Assembly (NCBI RefSeq): GCF_007655255.1
Contig: NZ_VMYE01000004.1
Coordinates: 153,334-217,333 of the forward strand
Direction: 5' to 3'
DNA from: Extensimonas perlucida
GTDB taxonomy: Bacteria > Pseudomonadota > Gammaproteobacteria > Burkholderiales > Burkholderiaceae_C
Length of the DNA: 64,000 bases
Shown here: piece by piece, positions 1-7,391 of the stretch
Position numbering within the stretch: position 1 is the stretch's first letter
How the letters are laid out: each line of letters starts with the position of its first letter
Position numbers and translations under genes: made by a program
Notes under the pieces: model-generated
Seen by the model: only the letters and a program-made list of their open reading frames with translations
Database searches by the model: none
Told to the model about the DNA's origin: nothing

Positions 1-466
1 CACGCATTCGCGATGGTGCCGCAGCGCGTGGTAGGAGTAATTCCACGCGCCTGTGGTGATGGCGAAGAGGGGGCTGAAGTCCATCACCATGGTCCAGGAG
101 ATGGTCATGACGTTGTCCTTGCCCGCGTCATGGGTGCTCACGAGCACCACGGGCCCTGGCTCTATCAGGGTAAAGGCCTCAGAACCTGCTCATGGTCTTT
201 TCATGGGGTACGCATGGCAACAAACGGTCACGATCGAGGCGCCCGCCGCCGCCCATGCGGGTGGCCTGGGCAAGGCGGGCAACGACGAGCGTGGGCGTTT
301 GCTGCCATGCCCTTCGGGTTGCCCCGCAAAGGCAGCGTCTGCGGCGTTGCCCATCCTCGCCGCACATCGGTGCGGCTTGCGGTGGGCGCCTTGCATTCAC
401 TGCCTTTGCGGGGCAACGTACCCCATGAAAAGACCATGAGCAGGTTCTCGGACTCAATGGCTGCAT
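1..466 (-). pseudogene. Flavin reductase-like gene, interrupted by an inserted element and cut by the window edge
   Basis: Two pieces of one minus-strand reading frame flank a 268-bp element. The 5' piece begins ATG at 466, behind a GGAGG ribosome site at about 475-479, and reads MQPLSP. The 3' piece (180 down to 1) reads EAFTLIEPGPVVLVST, then VMTISW and TGAWNYSYHALR. That is the N-terminal half of FMN-binding flavin reductase/flavoredoxin-family proteins. Removing exactly 181-448 joins the two pieces in frame as MQPLSP-EAFTLIEPGP. With the element present the frame shifts and stops at about 179, so the gene is probably inactive. The C-terminus lies outside the window. The family match is by recognition of the motif string only. 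Confidence 0.7.
181..448. mobile_element. 268-bp Y-shaped nested inverted-repeat element inside the flavin reductase gene
   Basis: The outer arms 181-211 and 418-448 are a perfect 31-bp inverted repeat beginning agaacctgctcatgg. Inside are two further hairpins that abut the outer stem: 212-226 pairs with 296-310 (14 of 15 bases), and 318-335 pairs perfectly with 400-417. The order is A-B-B'-C-C'-A', so a single strand could fold as a three-way junction. There is no plausible long gene inside. Precise removal restores the host frame, which suggests an insertion without an obvious target duplication. The 12-mer cctttgcggggc of arm C recurs just after rpoH near 1661. It is a non-autonomous mobile or repeat element of unknown family. 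Confidence 0.65.
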
Positions 467-643
467 GGAAACACCTCCGCGTCGCATCCCGGTAGTGCAG
501 CGATTTTCACCCCCGCGCCACCGCGGCGGAAAACTTGAGTTCAGACAAGGCCCAAACCCACGCCGTTGGCTGTGCCGCAGAAAAATAGGCGCTGCGCCGC
601 AGCCGCCCATACATCGAAGGGCAAGAGCGCGGGAACTTCGGCC

Positions 644-670
644 TTGGCACTCTATCCAAGCGAGTGCTAA
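644..670. promoter_or_regulatory. CIRCE element (HrcA operator) upstream of rpoH
   Basis: The sequence is TTGGCACTC, nine bases, GAGTGCTAA. This matches the CIRCE consensus TTAGCACTC-N9-GAGTGCTAA with a single difference. It lies 37 bp before the rpoH start codon, where HrcA binding would block transcription. HrcA itself is not in this window. Confidence 0.85.
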
Positions 671-707
671 CATCCCTTGTCGGCACACGAAAGAGAGGAT
701 TCCTGAT

Positions 708-1640
708 ATGACTACTGCATCTGCAAGCACTACGGCACTGGCCCCCGCCAACCCCTGGGCGCTGGTGCCACCGCTGGGGAATCTGGACGCTTACATCACC
801 GCAGTCAATCGCCTGCCCATGCTCACTCATGAGGAAGAGCAGCGCTATGCCCGCCAATTCAAAGAACACGGCGACATTGAGGCTGCGGGGCGGCTCGTGC
901 TCTCGCACCTGCGCCTGGTGGTTTCGATCGCGCGCCAGTACCTCGGCTACGGCCTGCCGCATGGCGACCTGATCCAGGAAGGCAACGTGGGCCTGATGAA
1001 GGCCGTGAAACGCTTCGACCCCGACCAGGGCGTGCGCCTGGTGAGCTACGCCATGCACTGGATCAAGGCCGAGATCCATGAATACATCCTGCGCAACTGG
1101 CGCATGGTCAAAATGGCGACGACCAAGGCACAGCGCAAGCTGTTCTTCAATCTGCGCTCGCTCAAGCAAGGTTTCAAGGCTGACGCAGCCGACGCCGACA
1201 CCTACCGCGAAACGCTCACCGAGCACGAAATCGACACCGTGGCCCGGCAGCTCAACGTCAAGCGTGAAGAAGTCATCGAGATGGAGGCGCGCATGGCCGG
1301 TGGCGACGTGCTGCTCGACCCGGCCCCGAGCGAGGACGGCGAGCAGGCGTTCGGCCCCATCGCCTACCTGGCCGACGCGGCGCACGAGCCCACGGCGATG
1401 ATCGAGTCGCGCCAGCGCGAAATGCTGGCCACCGATGGCATCGCCACCGCGCTGCAGACGCTCGACCCGCGCAGCCGCCACATCGTCGAAGAGCGCTGGC
1501 TCAAGGTCAACGACGACGGCTCGGGCGGCAAGACCCTGCATGATCTGGCCGCTGTCTATGGCGTGAGCGCCGAGCGCATCCGCCAGATCGAAGCGGCCGC
1601 GATGAAGAAGATGAAAAAGGCGCTCGCGCAGTACGCCTGA
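708..1640 (+). CDS. rpoH: RNA polymerase heat-shock sigma factor RpoH (sigma-32)
   Basis: A 310-aa sigma-70-family factor that directs RNA polymerase to heat-shock promoters. Region 2.1/2.2 (LIQEGNVGLMKAVKRFDP), region 2.4 (HWIKAEIHEYILRNWR) and the RpoH-specific box QRKLFFNLR are all visible. The C-terminus has the region 4.2 helix-turn-helix (YGVSAERIRQIE). The start at 708 follows AGAGAGGA and gives the usual family length; the frame is open much further upstream but without family similarity. A CIRCE operator lies directly upstream, so transcription is probably repressed by HrcA until heat stress. A strong intrinsic terminator follows at 1684-1713, so the gene looks monocistronic. Confidence 0.97.
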   Translation: MTTASASTTALAPANPWALVPPLGNLDAYITAVNRLPMLTHEEEQRYARQFKEHGDIEAAGRLVLSHLRLVVSIARQYLGYGLPHGDLIQEGNVGLMKAVKRFDPDQGVRLVSYAMHWIKAEIHEYILRNWRMVKMATTKAQRKLFFNLRSLKQGFKADAADADTYRETLTEHEIDTVARQLNVKREEVIEMEARMAGGDVLLDPAPSEDGEQAFGPIAYLADAAHEPTAMIESRQREMLATDGIATALQTLDPRSRHIVEERWLKVNDDGSGGKTLHDLAAVYGVSAERIRQIEAAAMKKMKKALAQYA

Positions 1641-1683
1641 TGAGCGCGATGGCGCAGCCGCCTTTGCGGGGCTAAACCAATTC

Positions 1684-1713
1684 AAAAAAGCGCCGCTGCT
1701 CGCGGCGCTTTTT
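1684..1713 (+). terminator. Intrinsic terminator of rpoH
   Basis: The stem AAAAAAGCGCCGC (1684-1696), loop tgctc, and GCGGCGCTTTTT (1702-1713) form a strong GC hairpin followed by T residues, 43 bp after the rpoH stop codon. Confidence 0.88.
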
Positions 1714-1804
1714 GCTCTTATCTTCCTGCTCTTCTTCCTGCTCTTATCTTCCGCGCACTTGTTGATCTATCATGAATCGGAATTCCATTGTGGGAGAGGA
1801 AGAC

Positions 1805-2095
1805 ATGAAACCCTCTGAAGCCTTGGCTGCGAACCGTGCCGCGATCCGGCGGGTGGTCGCGTCTCACCGTGCCTGCAATGCCCGGGTTTTCGGCTCCGTC
1901 CTGCGAGGGCAGGACACCGACAGCAGCGATCTGGACATCCTCATCGACCCGACACCGGAAACGACGCTGATGGACGTAGCGGCCATTCAAGTAGAACTAC
2001 AACGCCTGCTTGGCGTAGCCGTGGATGTACTGACGCCCAGGGCCTTGCCCGAGGCTTTGCGCAGCCAGGTTCTTTCGGAGGCGTTGCCGGTGTGA
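1805..2095 (+). CDS. mntA: MntA-type minimal nucleotidyltransferase antitoxin
   Basis: A 96-aa minimal nucleotidyltransferase. It shows the family signature GSVLRG (residues 30-35) followed by the DLD metal-binding pair (D42, D44). In characterised HepT/MntA systems this enzyme adds AMP residues to a tyrosine of the HEPN toxin and so silences it. The ATG at 1805 is preceded by GAGAGGAAG; an ATG at 1772 in the same frame lacks a comparable ribosome site. The gene overlaps the HEPN partner downstream (GTGTGA), as expected for a co-translated toxin-antitoxin pair. Confidence 0.85.
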   Translation: MKPSEALAANRAAIRRVVASHRACNARVFGSVLRGQDTDSSDLDILIDPTPETTLMDVAAIQVELQRLLGVAVDVLTPRALPEALRSQVLSEALPV

Positions 2096-2460
2096 CCAAG
2101 GTCCTGCGCGTGCCAGACTACCTCGGTCACATCCTCAAAGCCATAGAGCGCATCGCTCGTTACACGGCGGCGATGGATGAGGCGGCATTCCTGAGCAGCG
2201 AGTTGGTGCAAGACGCCGTGCTGCGCAACATCGAGATCATCGGAGAGGCAGCAAACAATATTCAACGCGCGGCCCCTGAATTCGCCGCGCAGCACCACCG
2301 CATTCCTTGGTTGGTCATGTACACGATGCGCAACCGCATCTCGCACGGCTACGACAAAGTGGACCTGGAACTCGTCTGGAAAACGATTCAGAGCGATTTG
2401 CCCGGTCTGCACGAACAAGTCGTCAAAGTGCGAGCGACGTTCTTGCGCGATCAAAGCTAG
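2092..2460 (+). CDS. hepT: HepT-like HEPN-domain ribonuclease toxin
   Basis: A 122-aa all-helical HEPN protein. The active-site motif RX4HXY is complete: R80, H85 and Y87 in RNRISHGY. The conserved RNIEIIGEAA segment of the family is at 45-54. In characterised pairs R and H cut RNA and Y is the site AMPylated by MntA, so the toxin and its switch look intact. Translation starts at GTG 2092, overlapping the mntA stop. Its own TAG stop is part of the CTAG at the left edge of a 169-bp MITE-like repeat, so the repeat has landed exactly at the end of the gene. Confidence 0.86.
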   Translation: MTKVLRVPDYLGHILKAIERIARYTAAMDEAAFLSSELVQDAVLRNIEIIGEAANNIQRAAPEFAAQHHRIPWLVMYTMRNRISHGYDKVDLELVWKTIQSDLPGLHEQVVKVRATFLRDQS

Positions 2461-2625
2461 GAGCCTGTCCGGCTTTGGGCGTCGAAAGCGAGAATGCGCC
2501 CCAGCGAGGTCAGTTTTTGCCGGATTCGCCGCCCCATAGCGGGACTATGGGGCAAGAAGACGGTAAAAAATGGGCCGCTGCGGCGCATTCGCAGCCGACG
2601 ATTCCAAAGTCCGACAGGCTCCTAG
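2457..2625 (-). mobile_element. 169-bp palindromic MITE-like element, copy 1
   Basis: The outer ends are CTAGGAGCCTGTC and GACAGGCTCCTAG. The imperfect inverted repeat extends inward for about 45 bp, and a central hairpin is built on ccccata/tatgggg. It lies between convergent hepT and ung and supplies the TAG stop codons of both. Its orientation is opposite to the four other copies (19.6, 24.5, 40.3 and 47.3 kb). No coding capacity is seen. Confidence 0.85.
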
Positions 2626-3350
2626 CAACGCTCAGCCCCCTGCTGCCGCAAGCGAAACTCGCGCGCCTTGCTGAAGTGCCCGCAGCCGATGAAGGGCTGC
2701 GGCGGGCGTTCGGCCGAGAGCGGTGAGGGATGGTTGGCCATGAGCACGAGGTGGCGCGGGTCGTGGCCGATCAGCGCGCGCTTGTTTTGCGCGTGCGCAC
2801 CCCAGAGCATGAAGACCACGGGCCGCGGCCCCTGCGCGACGTGGCGGATGATGGCGTCGGTGAGCTGCTCCCAGCCCTTGCCGGCGTGGCTCGCGGGTTT
2901 GCCTTCTTCGACCGTGAGGCAGGCGTTGAGCAGCAGCACGCCGTGGCGCGCCCACTGGGCCAGGCTGCCGCCGGGCTGCGGAAAGGGTGGCGGCGGCACG
3001 CCCAGGTCGCGCTGCAGCTCGCGGAAAATGTTGCGCAGCGAGGGCGGCAGCGGCACGCCCGGCGCCACCGAAAACGCCAAGCCCTCGGCCTGGCCGCGCC
3101 CGTGGTACGGGTCTTGCCCCAAGATCACCACGCGCACCGCCTCGGGCGGCGTGAGTTCGAGCGCACGCAGCGGCTGCGGCGGGAAGATGCTTGCGCCGGC
3201 GTCCAGCCGCGCCTGCAAAAAGCGCAGCAAATTCTGCCCCGTGGGGCTCGCAAAAAACGCATCGACGAGCGGCCGCCAACCCGGCGCCACGGGCCAGTCG
3301 GCGGGGTTGGCGCTTTGCAACTGGGTGGAGGCTGGGGCCACGCAGTTCAT
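2622..3350 (-). CDS. ung: Uracil-DNA glycosylase
   Basis: A family 1 uracil-DNA glycosylase that removes uracil from DNA in base-excision repair. The catalytic water-activating loop GQDPYHG and the second motif HPSPLS near the C-terminus are both intact, as is LLLNACLTVE in the core. ATG at 3350 gives 242 aa with a normal N-terminus. A GTG at 3422 would add 24 residues encoded largely by a roughly 45-bp interspersed repeat, so I prefer the shorter form. The gene is last in the trp operon, just after trpC. Its TAG stop comes from the edge of the adjacent MITE-like element, so the C-terminus may have been altered by a residue or two. Confidence 0.93.
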   Translation of the reverse strand: MNCVAPASTQLQSANPADWPVAPGWRPLVDAFFASPTGQNLLRFLQARLDAGASIFPPQPLRALELTPPEAVRVVILGQDPYHGRGQAEGLAFSVAPGVPLPPSLRNIFRELQRDLGVPPPPFPQPGGSLAQWARHGVLLLNACLTVEEGKPASHAGKGWEQLTDAIIRHVAQGPRPVVFMLWGAHAQNKRALIGHDPRHLVLMANHPSPLSAERPPQPFIGCGHFSKAREFRLRQQGAERC

Positions 3351-3360
3351 GGTTTCATGG

Positions 3361-3410
3361 TCAAAATTGGCTTTTGCGCTTACTGCATCTTGGCTGGCAG
3401 CTATGTATTT
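3361..3410 (-). repeat. ~45-bp interspersed repeat at the ung 5' end
   Basis: It reads tcaaaattggcttttgcgct, then a variable middle, then ggctggcagctat. This is the reverse orientation of the family motif gatagctgcttgcgctt, variable middle, ggccaatttga. It lies between the trpC stop and the preferred ung start. Confidence 0.6.
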
Positions 3411-3425
3411 GATACTTGCCACCCA

Positions 3426-4238
3426 TCAGGCAAACAGCTGGGCGAGCGCCTCGCCGGGCTCGGCGGCGCGCATGAAGGCTTCGCCCACGAGGAAGGCGTG
3501 CACGCCCGCGGCGCGCAGGCGCTCAACGTCGGCGCGCGTGGCAATGCCGCTTTCGGTGACGAGCAGACGCTCGGCGGGCACCTGGGGCAGCAAGCTCAGT
3601 GTGGTGTCGAGCGACACCTCGAAAGTGCGCAGGTTGCGGTTGTTCACGCCGATCAGCGGCGTTTGCAGGCGCAGCGCGCGTTCGAGCTCGGGCTGGTCGT
3701 GCACCTCGACCAGCACAGCCATGCCCAGGCTTTGCGCGATGGCCTCGAACTCGGCCATCTGCGCATCGTCGAGGCACGCGCCGATGAGCAAAATCGCGTC
3801 GGCGCCGATCGCGCGCGCCTCATAGACCTGCCAGGCGTCGATGATGAAGTCCTTGCGCAGCACGGGCAAGGTGCAGCTTGCGCGCGCCTGCTTGAGGTAA
3901 TCGATGCTGCCCTGGAAAAACTGCTTGTCGGTCAACACCGACAGGCAGGCCGCGCTGACCTTGCCGCCGCGGTCGGTGTTGCCCACGGCGTAGCTTTGCG
4001 CGATGTCGGCAGGGATGAAGTCGGCGCGCAGCACGCCCTTGCTCGGGCTGGCTTTTTTGACTTCGGCGATCACCGCGGCCTGGCCTGCGGCGATCTTGGC
4101 GCGCAGCGCGCCCACGAAGTCGCGCGTGATCATGCGGCTTTCGGCGTCGGCACGCATCGCCGCCAGCGGCGTCTTCTTGCGCCCGGCGGCCACTTCTTCG
4201 CGCTTCACGGCGATGATCTTGTCGAGGACGTTACTCAT
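3426..4238 (-). CDS. trpC: Indole-3-glycerol-phosphate synthase
   Basis: A 270-aa TIM-barrel enzyme that closes CdRP to indole-3-glycerol phosphate in tryptophan synthesis. Family landmarks are [36 protein letters not shown] and [13 protein letters not shown]. No PRAI (TrpF) domain is attached. The start at 4238 is preceded by AAGGAG, which lies inside a copy of the ~45-bp interspersed repeat. The gene overlaps the end of a small upstream ORF by 8 bp. It is transcribed with trpD and trpE and is followed by ung. Confidence 0.96.
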   Translation of the reverse strand: MSNVLDKIIAVKREEVAAGRKKTPLAAMRADAESRMITRDFVGALRAKIAAGQAAVIAEVKKASPSKGVLRADFIPADIAQSYAVGNTDRGGKVSAACLSVLTDKQFFQGSIDYLKQARASCTLPVLRKDFIIDAWQVYEARAIGADAILLIGACLDDAQMAEFEAIAQSLGMAVLVEVHDQPELERALRLQTPLIGVNNRNLRTFEVSLDTTLSLLPQVPAERLLVTESGIATRADVERLRAAGVHAFLVGEAFMRAAEPGEALAQLFA

Positions 4239-4383
4239 TATCTGATAGCTCCTTGCGCTTATCTGGTGCGGGCTCTTTGAGGATTTTGATGAAAACATGG
4301 CGCATCACCAGCGCCGCCACGATGGTGACCAGTGTGCTGCCCAGGGCGATCCACAGGCCCGCGTCGTGCCAGAGGGGGCTCAT
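4231..4383 (-). CDS. Small predicted membrane protein (50 aa) coupled to trpC
   Basis: A 50-residue [19 protein letters not shown]..., with one hydrophobic stretch of about 20 residues (roughly 10-30) followed by RHVF and a charged tail ending [11 protein letters not shown]. Its ATG overlaps the stop of the preceding 65-aa ORF as ATGA, and its stop overlaps the trpC start, which makes translation coupling likely. The last third is encoded by a ~45-bp interspersed repeat (4244-4290). I do not recognise a family. It is supported by the overlaps at both ends and the clean hydrophobic profile; function unknown. Confidence 0.5.
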   Translation of the reverse strand: MSPLWHDAGLWIALGSTLVTIVAALVMRHVFIKILKEPAPDKRKELSDNE

Positions 4384-4577
4384 CGCGAATCCTCGCCGAC
4401 CAGGGGATGCAAGTGCGGCGCTTGCTGCCGATCAGCCTCTGTCAGGAAGTCTGCGGGCACCTCAGTCGTGGCGAGCAAGTCCAGAAATTCTCGCCACGAC
4501 GCGGCCGCAGGCTGAAGCGTCTGGGCAGGCGCGGCGGCGTCTTTTCTCGCTGCTGGCGTAGTGGGGAATCGCGACAT
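4380..4577 (-). CDS. Small hypothetical protein between trpD and trpC (65 aa)
   Basis: ATG at 4577 has an excellent ribosome site, AAAGGAGGTCACC. The protein starts MSRFPTTPAARK, continues with an Ala/Pro-rich stretch, and ends with WREFLDLLATTEVPADFL and a short charged tail. The WREFL...PADFL segment loosely recalls the C-terminal toxin-binding tails of VapB antitoxins such as the one at 17.1 kb (LPADFM), but there is no DNA-binding domain and no neighbouring PIN toxin. It overlaps the next small ORF by ATGA. No function can be assigned. Confidence 0.5.
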   Translation of the reverse strand: MSRFPTTPAARKDAAAPAQTLQPAAASWREFLDLLATTEVPADFLTEADRQQAPHLHPLVGEDSR

Positions 4578-4615
4578 GGTGACCTCCTTTGGCATGGGAC
4601 TGCCCGGCAGCGCTC

Positions 4616-5644
4616 TCACCCCGCCGCCCGGCTGAACGCCACCACCTGTTCGAGCTTGGCCTGCGCGGCGCCGGAATCGATGGCGCTGCGCGCGCGGGCG
4701 ATGCCGGTGGCGATGTCAGGCACCACGCCGGCGGCGTAGAGCGTGGCGCCGGCGTTGAGCAGCACGATGTCGCGCGCCGCACCAGGCCGGCCTTCGAGCA
4801 CGCCGCGCAGCATGGCGAGCGATTCTTCGGGCGTGTTCACCTTGAGGCTGCGGTTGCTTTGCATGGCCAGGCCGAAGTCCTCGGGGTGAACCTCGTATTC
4901 GCGGATTGCACCGCCTTTGAGCTCGCCCACCATGGTGGCCGCGCCCAGGCTGATTTCGTCCATGCCGTCGCGGCCATGCACCACGAGCGCGTGCTTGGCG
5001 CCCAGGCGCTGCAGCACGCGCACCTGGATGCCCACGAGGTCGGGGTGGAACACGCCCATGAGGATGTTGGGCGCGCCCGCGGGGTTGGTGAGCGGCCCGA
5101 GGATGTTGAAAATGGTCTTGACGCCCATTTCTTTGCGGATGGGCGCGACGTTTTTCATTGCCGGGTGGTGGTTGGGCGCGAACATGAAGCCCACGCCCGT
5201 CTCGGCCACGCAGCGCGCGATCTGCGCGGGCGCGAGGTGGATGTTCACGCCCAGCGCCTCCATCACGTCGGCGCTGCCCGATTTGCTCGACACGCTGCGC
5301 CCGCCGTGCTTGGCCACCTTGGCGCCCGCGGCGGCGGCCACGAACATGCTGCAAGTGCTGATGTTGAAGGTATGCGCGCCGTCGCCGCCCGTGCCCACCA
5401 CGTCGACGAGGTGCGTCGCGTCGGCCACCTGCACCTTGGTCGAGAGCTCGCGCATCACCTGCGCGGCGGCGGTGATCTCGCCTATCGTCTCCTTTTTCAC
5501 GCGCAGGCCCGTGATGATGGCCGCCACCATGAGCGGCGAAATCTCGCCGTTCATGATCAGGCGCATCAGGTGCAGCATTTCGTCATGAAAAATCTCGCGG
5601 TGCTCTATGGTGCGCGCCAGCGCCTCTTGCGCGGTGATGGGCAT
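4616..5644 (-). CDS. trpD: Anthranilate phosphoribosyltransferase
   Basis: A 342-aa enzyme that transfers phosphoribose from PRPP to anthranilate. The PRPP-binding loop [18 protein letters not shown], the second glycine-rich stretch [21 protein letters not shown] and [14 protein letters not shown] are typical and intact. The start at 5644 (MPITAQEAL) gives standard length; the open frame further upstream has no family similarity. It lies in the trp operon between the LysE-family exporter and two small ORFs that lead into trpC. Confidence 0.97.
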   Translation of the reverse strand: MPITAQEALARTIEHREIFHDEMLHLMRLIMNGEISPLMVAAIITGLRVKKETIGEITAAAQVMRELSTKVQVADATHLVDVVGTGGDGAHTFNISTCSMFVAAAAGAKVAKHGGRSVSSKSGSADVMEALGVNIHLAPAQIARCVAETGVGFMFAPNHHPAMKNVAPIRKEMGVKTIFNILGPLTNPAGAPNILMGVFHPDLVGIQVRVLQRLGAKHALVVHGRDGMDEISLGAATMVGELKGGAIREYEVHPEDFGLAMQSNRSLKVNTPEESLAMLRGVLEGRPGAARDIVLLNAGATLYAAGVVPDIATGIARARSAIDSGAAQAKLEQVVAFSRAAG

Positions 5645-5681
5645 GGGCCGTGTCTCCAAATCGTCAGAAAAACCAGAAAAA

Positions 5682-6410
5682 TCAACGCGCCCCGGGCGCC
5701 TGCGTGAGCGCGAGCTTGACGCCAAACACGATGAACAGGCCGCCCGCCACGCCGTCGAGCCAGCGCAGCGCGCGCTGCAAGGCGCGCGCACGCCGCGCCG
5801 CCCAGGCCGCCACCCAGGCCCAGCCCAGGCACACGAGCAGGCCGTTGACGGTGAACAGCAGGCCCAGCAGCAAAAACACCGCGCCCGCGTGCGCCGCGCC
5901 CGGCGCGATGAACTGCGGCACGAAGGCCAGAAAGAACAGCGCCACCTTGGGGTTGAGCACGTTGGTCAGAAAGCCGCGGCGCAGCACGGTGGTGAGCGCG
6001 ACAGGGGAAGCGGGCGCGGCACTTGCAGCGGCCGGGTTTTTGGCATCAAAAGTGCCTCTAGCGCCCGTCCCACCTGCGCTAGCAGCTATCACTTCAGAAG
6101 TATCCTGCGGCTGACTCCCACGCCAGGCCGTGCGCAGCATCTGCACGCCCACCCACACCAGATACACCGCGCCCACCCATTTGAGCAGCGCAAACGCCGT
6201 CGCGCTGGCCGCGAGCAGGGCTGACACACCGAGCGCCGCCGCCGCCACGTGCACCAGGCACCCCGCCGCAATCCCCAGCGCCGCCGCCACGCCGGCGCGC
6301 ACCCCGGCGCGCACCGCGTTGGCGACGATGAACATCACATCCGGCCCCGGCGTGAGGTTGAGCACCAGGCCGGCGGCGAGAAAGAGCAGGAGGTGGTGGG
6401 CGTCGGGCAT
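5682..6410 (-). CDS. LysE/RhtB-family amino-acid exporter
   Basis: A 242-aa inner-membrane protein with about six hydrophobic segments. The family signature [14 protein letters not shown] follows the first helix, and [18 protein letters not shown] starts the second half. ATG at 6410 has AAGGGA upstream; an ATG at 6419 is too close to that site. The middle loop (about residues 105-140) is longer than usual and is partly encoded by a ~45-bp interspersed repeat at 6044-6094. Its place inside the trp operon suggests amino-acid or metabolite export, but the substrate is unknown. Confidence 0.88.
   Translation of the reverse strand: MPDAHHLLLFLAAGLVLNLTPGPDVMFIVANAVRAGVRAGVAAALGIAAGCLVHVAAAALGVSALLAASATAFALLKWVGAVYLVWVGVQMLRTAWRGSQPQDTSEVIAASAGGTGARGTFDAKNPAAASAAPASPVALTTVLRRGFLTNVLNPKVALFFLAFVPQFIAPGAAHAGAVFLLLGLLFTVNGLLVCLGWAWVAAWAARRARALQRALRWLDGVAGGLFIVFGVKLALTQAPGAR
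6044..6094 (-). repeat. ~45-bp interspersed repeat inside the LysE-family gene
   Basis: The sequence ggcatcaaaagtgcctctag through cgctagcagctatca matches the reverse form of the repeat. It is read through in frame and encodes part of the cytoplasmic loop of the exporter. Confidence 0.65.
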
Positions 6411-6440
6411 CGGAAGCATTCCCTTGGCGTGCGCTCGCGC

Positions 6441-7391
6441 TCAGCGCAAAAAGTTCGCCAGCATCGCATGTCCATGCTCGGTCAGGATGCTTTCGGGGTG
6501 GAATTGCACGCCTTCGATGCGCACGGCGTCGGCGAAGCCGGTGTGGCGCACACCCTGGATTTCGCCGTCGTCGTCGCTGGTGGCGGTGATTTGCAGCTCG
6601 GGCGGGCATGTGGCGCGCTCGATCACGAGCGAGTGGTAGCGGTTCACGGTGAACTGGCGCGGCAGGCCGGCGAACACGCCTTGCTGCGTGGTGGTGATGG
6701 GGCTGGTCTTGCCGTGCATGAGCGTGCGTGCGCGCACGATGCGCCCGCCGAAGGCCGCGCCTATGGCCTGGTGGCCCAGGCACACGCCCAGGATCGGCAG
6801 CTTGCCGGCAAAGTGGCGGATCGCGGGCACCGACACGCCGGCCTCGGCGGGCGAGCACGGGCCGGGGCTGATGCACAGGCGCTCGAAGCGGCCCGCGCGG
6901 AACATCGCGTCGAGCTCTGCGAGCGTGACTTCGTCGTTGCGCAGCACCTGCACCTGCGCGCCAAGCTCGCCGAAATACTGCACGAGGTTGTAGGTGAAGC
7001 TGTCGTAGTTGTCGATCATGAGCAGCTTCACGCCACGGCCCACGCTCGCGGGTGCGTGCGCCGCCGGGGCGTTTGCCGGCGCGCTGTGCAGGCGCTCGAA
7101 CTCGCGCTGCTCGAAGGCGATGCAGGTTTCCATGAGGGCGCGGTAGATGGCTTCGAGCACCTCGGGCGGGCCGCCTTCGGCCTGGGCGCGTGCGCGCACG
7201 CGCTCGACGATGGCGGCGATGCGCGCCTCGTCGCGCACCTGCTCGGGCGCCTGTTTGATGCGCGCGGCCTGCAGCATGTAGCCCAGGCGCTGCACGAGCA
7301 GGGGCACGAGCTGGTCGTCGAGCGCATCGACGGCGCGGCGCACTTCGGCCATGGTGGTGCAGTGCAGCACCTGTTCGATCGCCTTGCTCAT
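6441..7391 (-). CDS. trpG: Chorismate mutase-anthranilate synthase component II (TrpG) fusion
   Basis: One uninterrupted 316-codon frame. Residues 1-102 are an AroQ-type helical chorismate mutase ([19 protein letters not shown], then [15 protein letters not shown]). Residues 103-120 are an Ala/Pro linker ([16 protein letters not shown]). Residues 121-316 are a class I glutamine amidotransferase: [20 protein letters not shown], the nucleophile in [10 protein letters not shown], and GVQFHPES with the catalytic His/Glu. TrpG supplies ammonia to TrpE. The start overlaps the trpE stop as ATGA. A GTG at 7031 could start a separate 196-aa TrpG, so the fusion may be made as one or two products. In relatives I would expect these as separate genes. 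Confidence 0.85.
   Translation of the reverse strand: MSKAIEQVLHCTTMAEVRRAVDALDDQLVPLLVQRLGYMLQAARIKQAPEQVRDEARIAAIVERVRARAQAEGGPPEVLEAIYRALMETCIAFEQREFERLHSAPANAPAAHAPASVGRGVKLLMIDNYDSFTYNLVQYFGELGAQVQVLRNDEVTLAELDAMFRAGRFERLCISPGPCSPAEAGVSVPAIRHFAGKLPILGVCLGHQAIGAAFGGRIVRARTLMHGKTSPITTTQQGVFAGLPRQFTVNRYHSLVIERATCPPELQITATSDDDGEIQGVRHTGFADAVRIEGVQFHPESILTEHGHAMLANFLR

Noticed and set aside
182..448. CRISPR-like reading of the repeats in the first element
   Set aside because: Repeats are inverted and nested, not direct with regular spacers.
465..707. N-terminal extension of rpoH by 81 codons
   Set aside because: The extension crosses the CIRCE operator and the flavin reductase 5' end; the family start is at 708 with a ribosome site.
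507..1685. Long open frame opposite rpoH (392 codons)
   Set aside because: Antisense shadow of a GC-rich gene; no family signature and no ribosome site, while rpoH on the plus strand is certain.
2307..2726. 139-codon plus ORF across hepT, the MITE and the ung end
   Set aside because: Out of frame with hepT and then through the repeat; no independent support.
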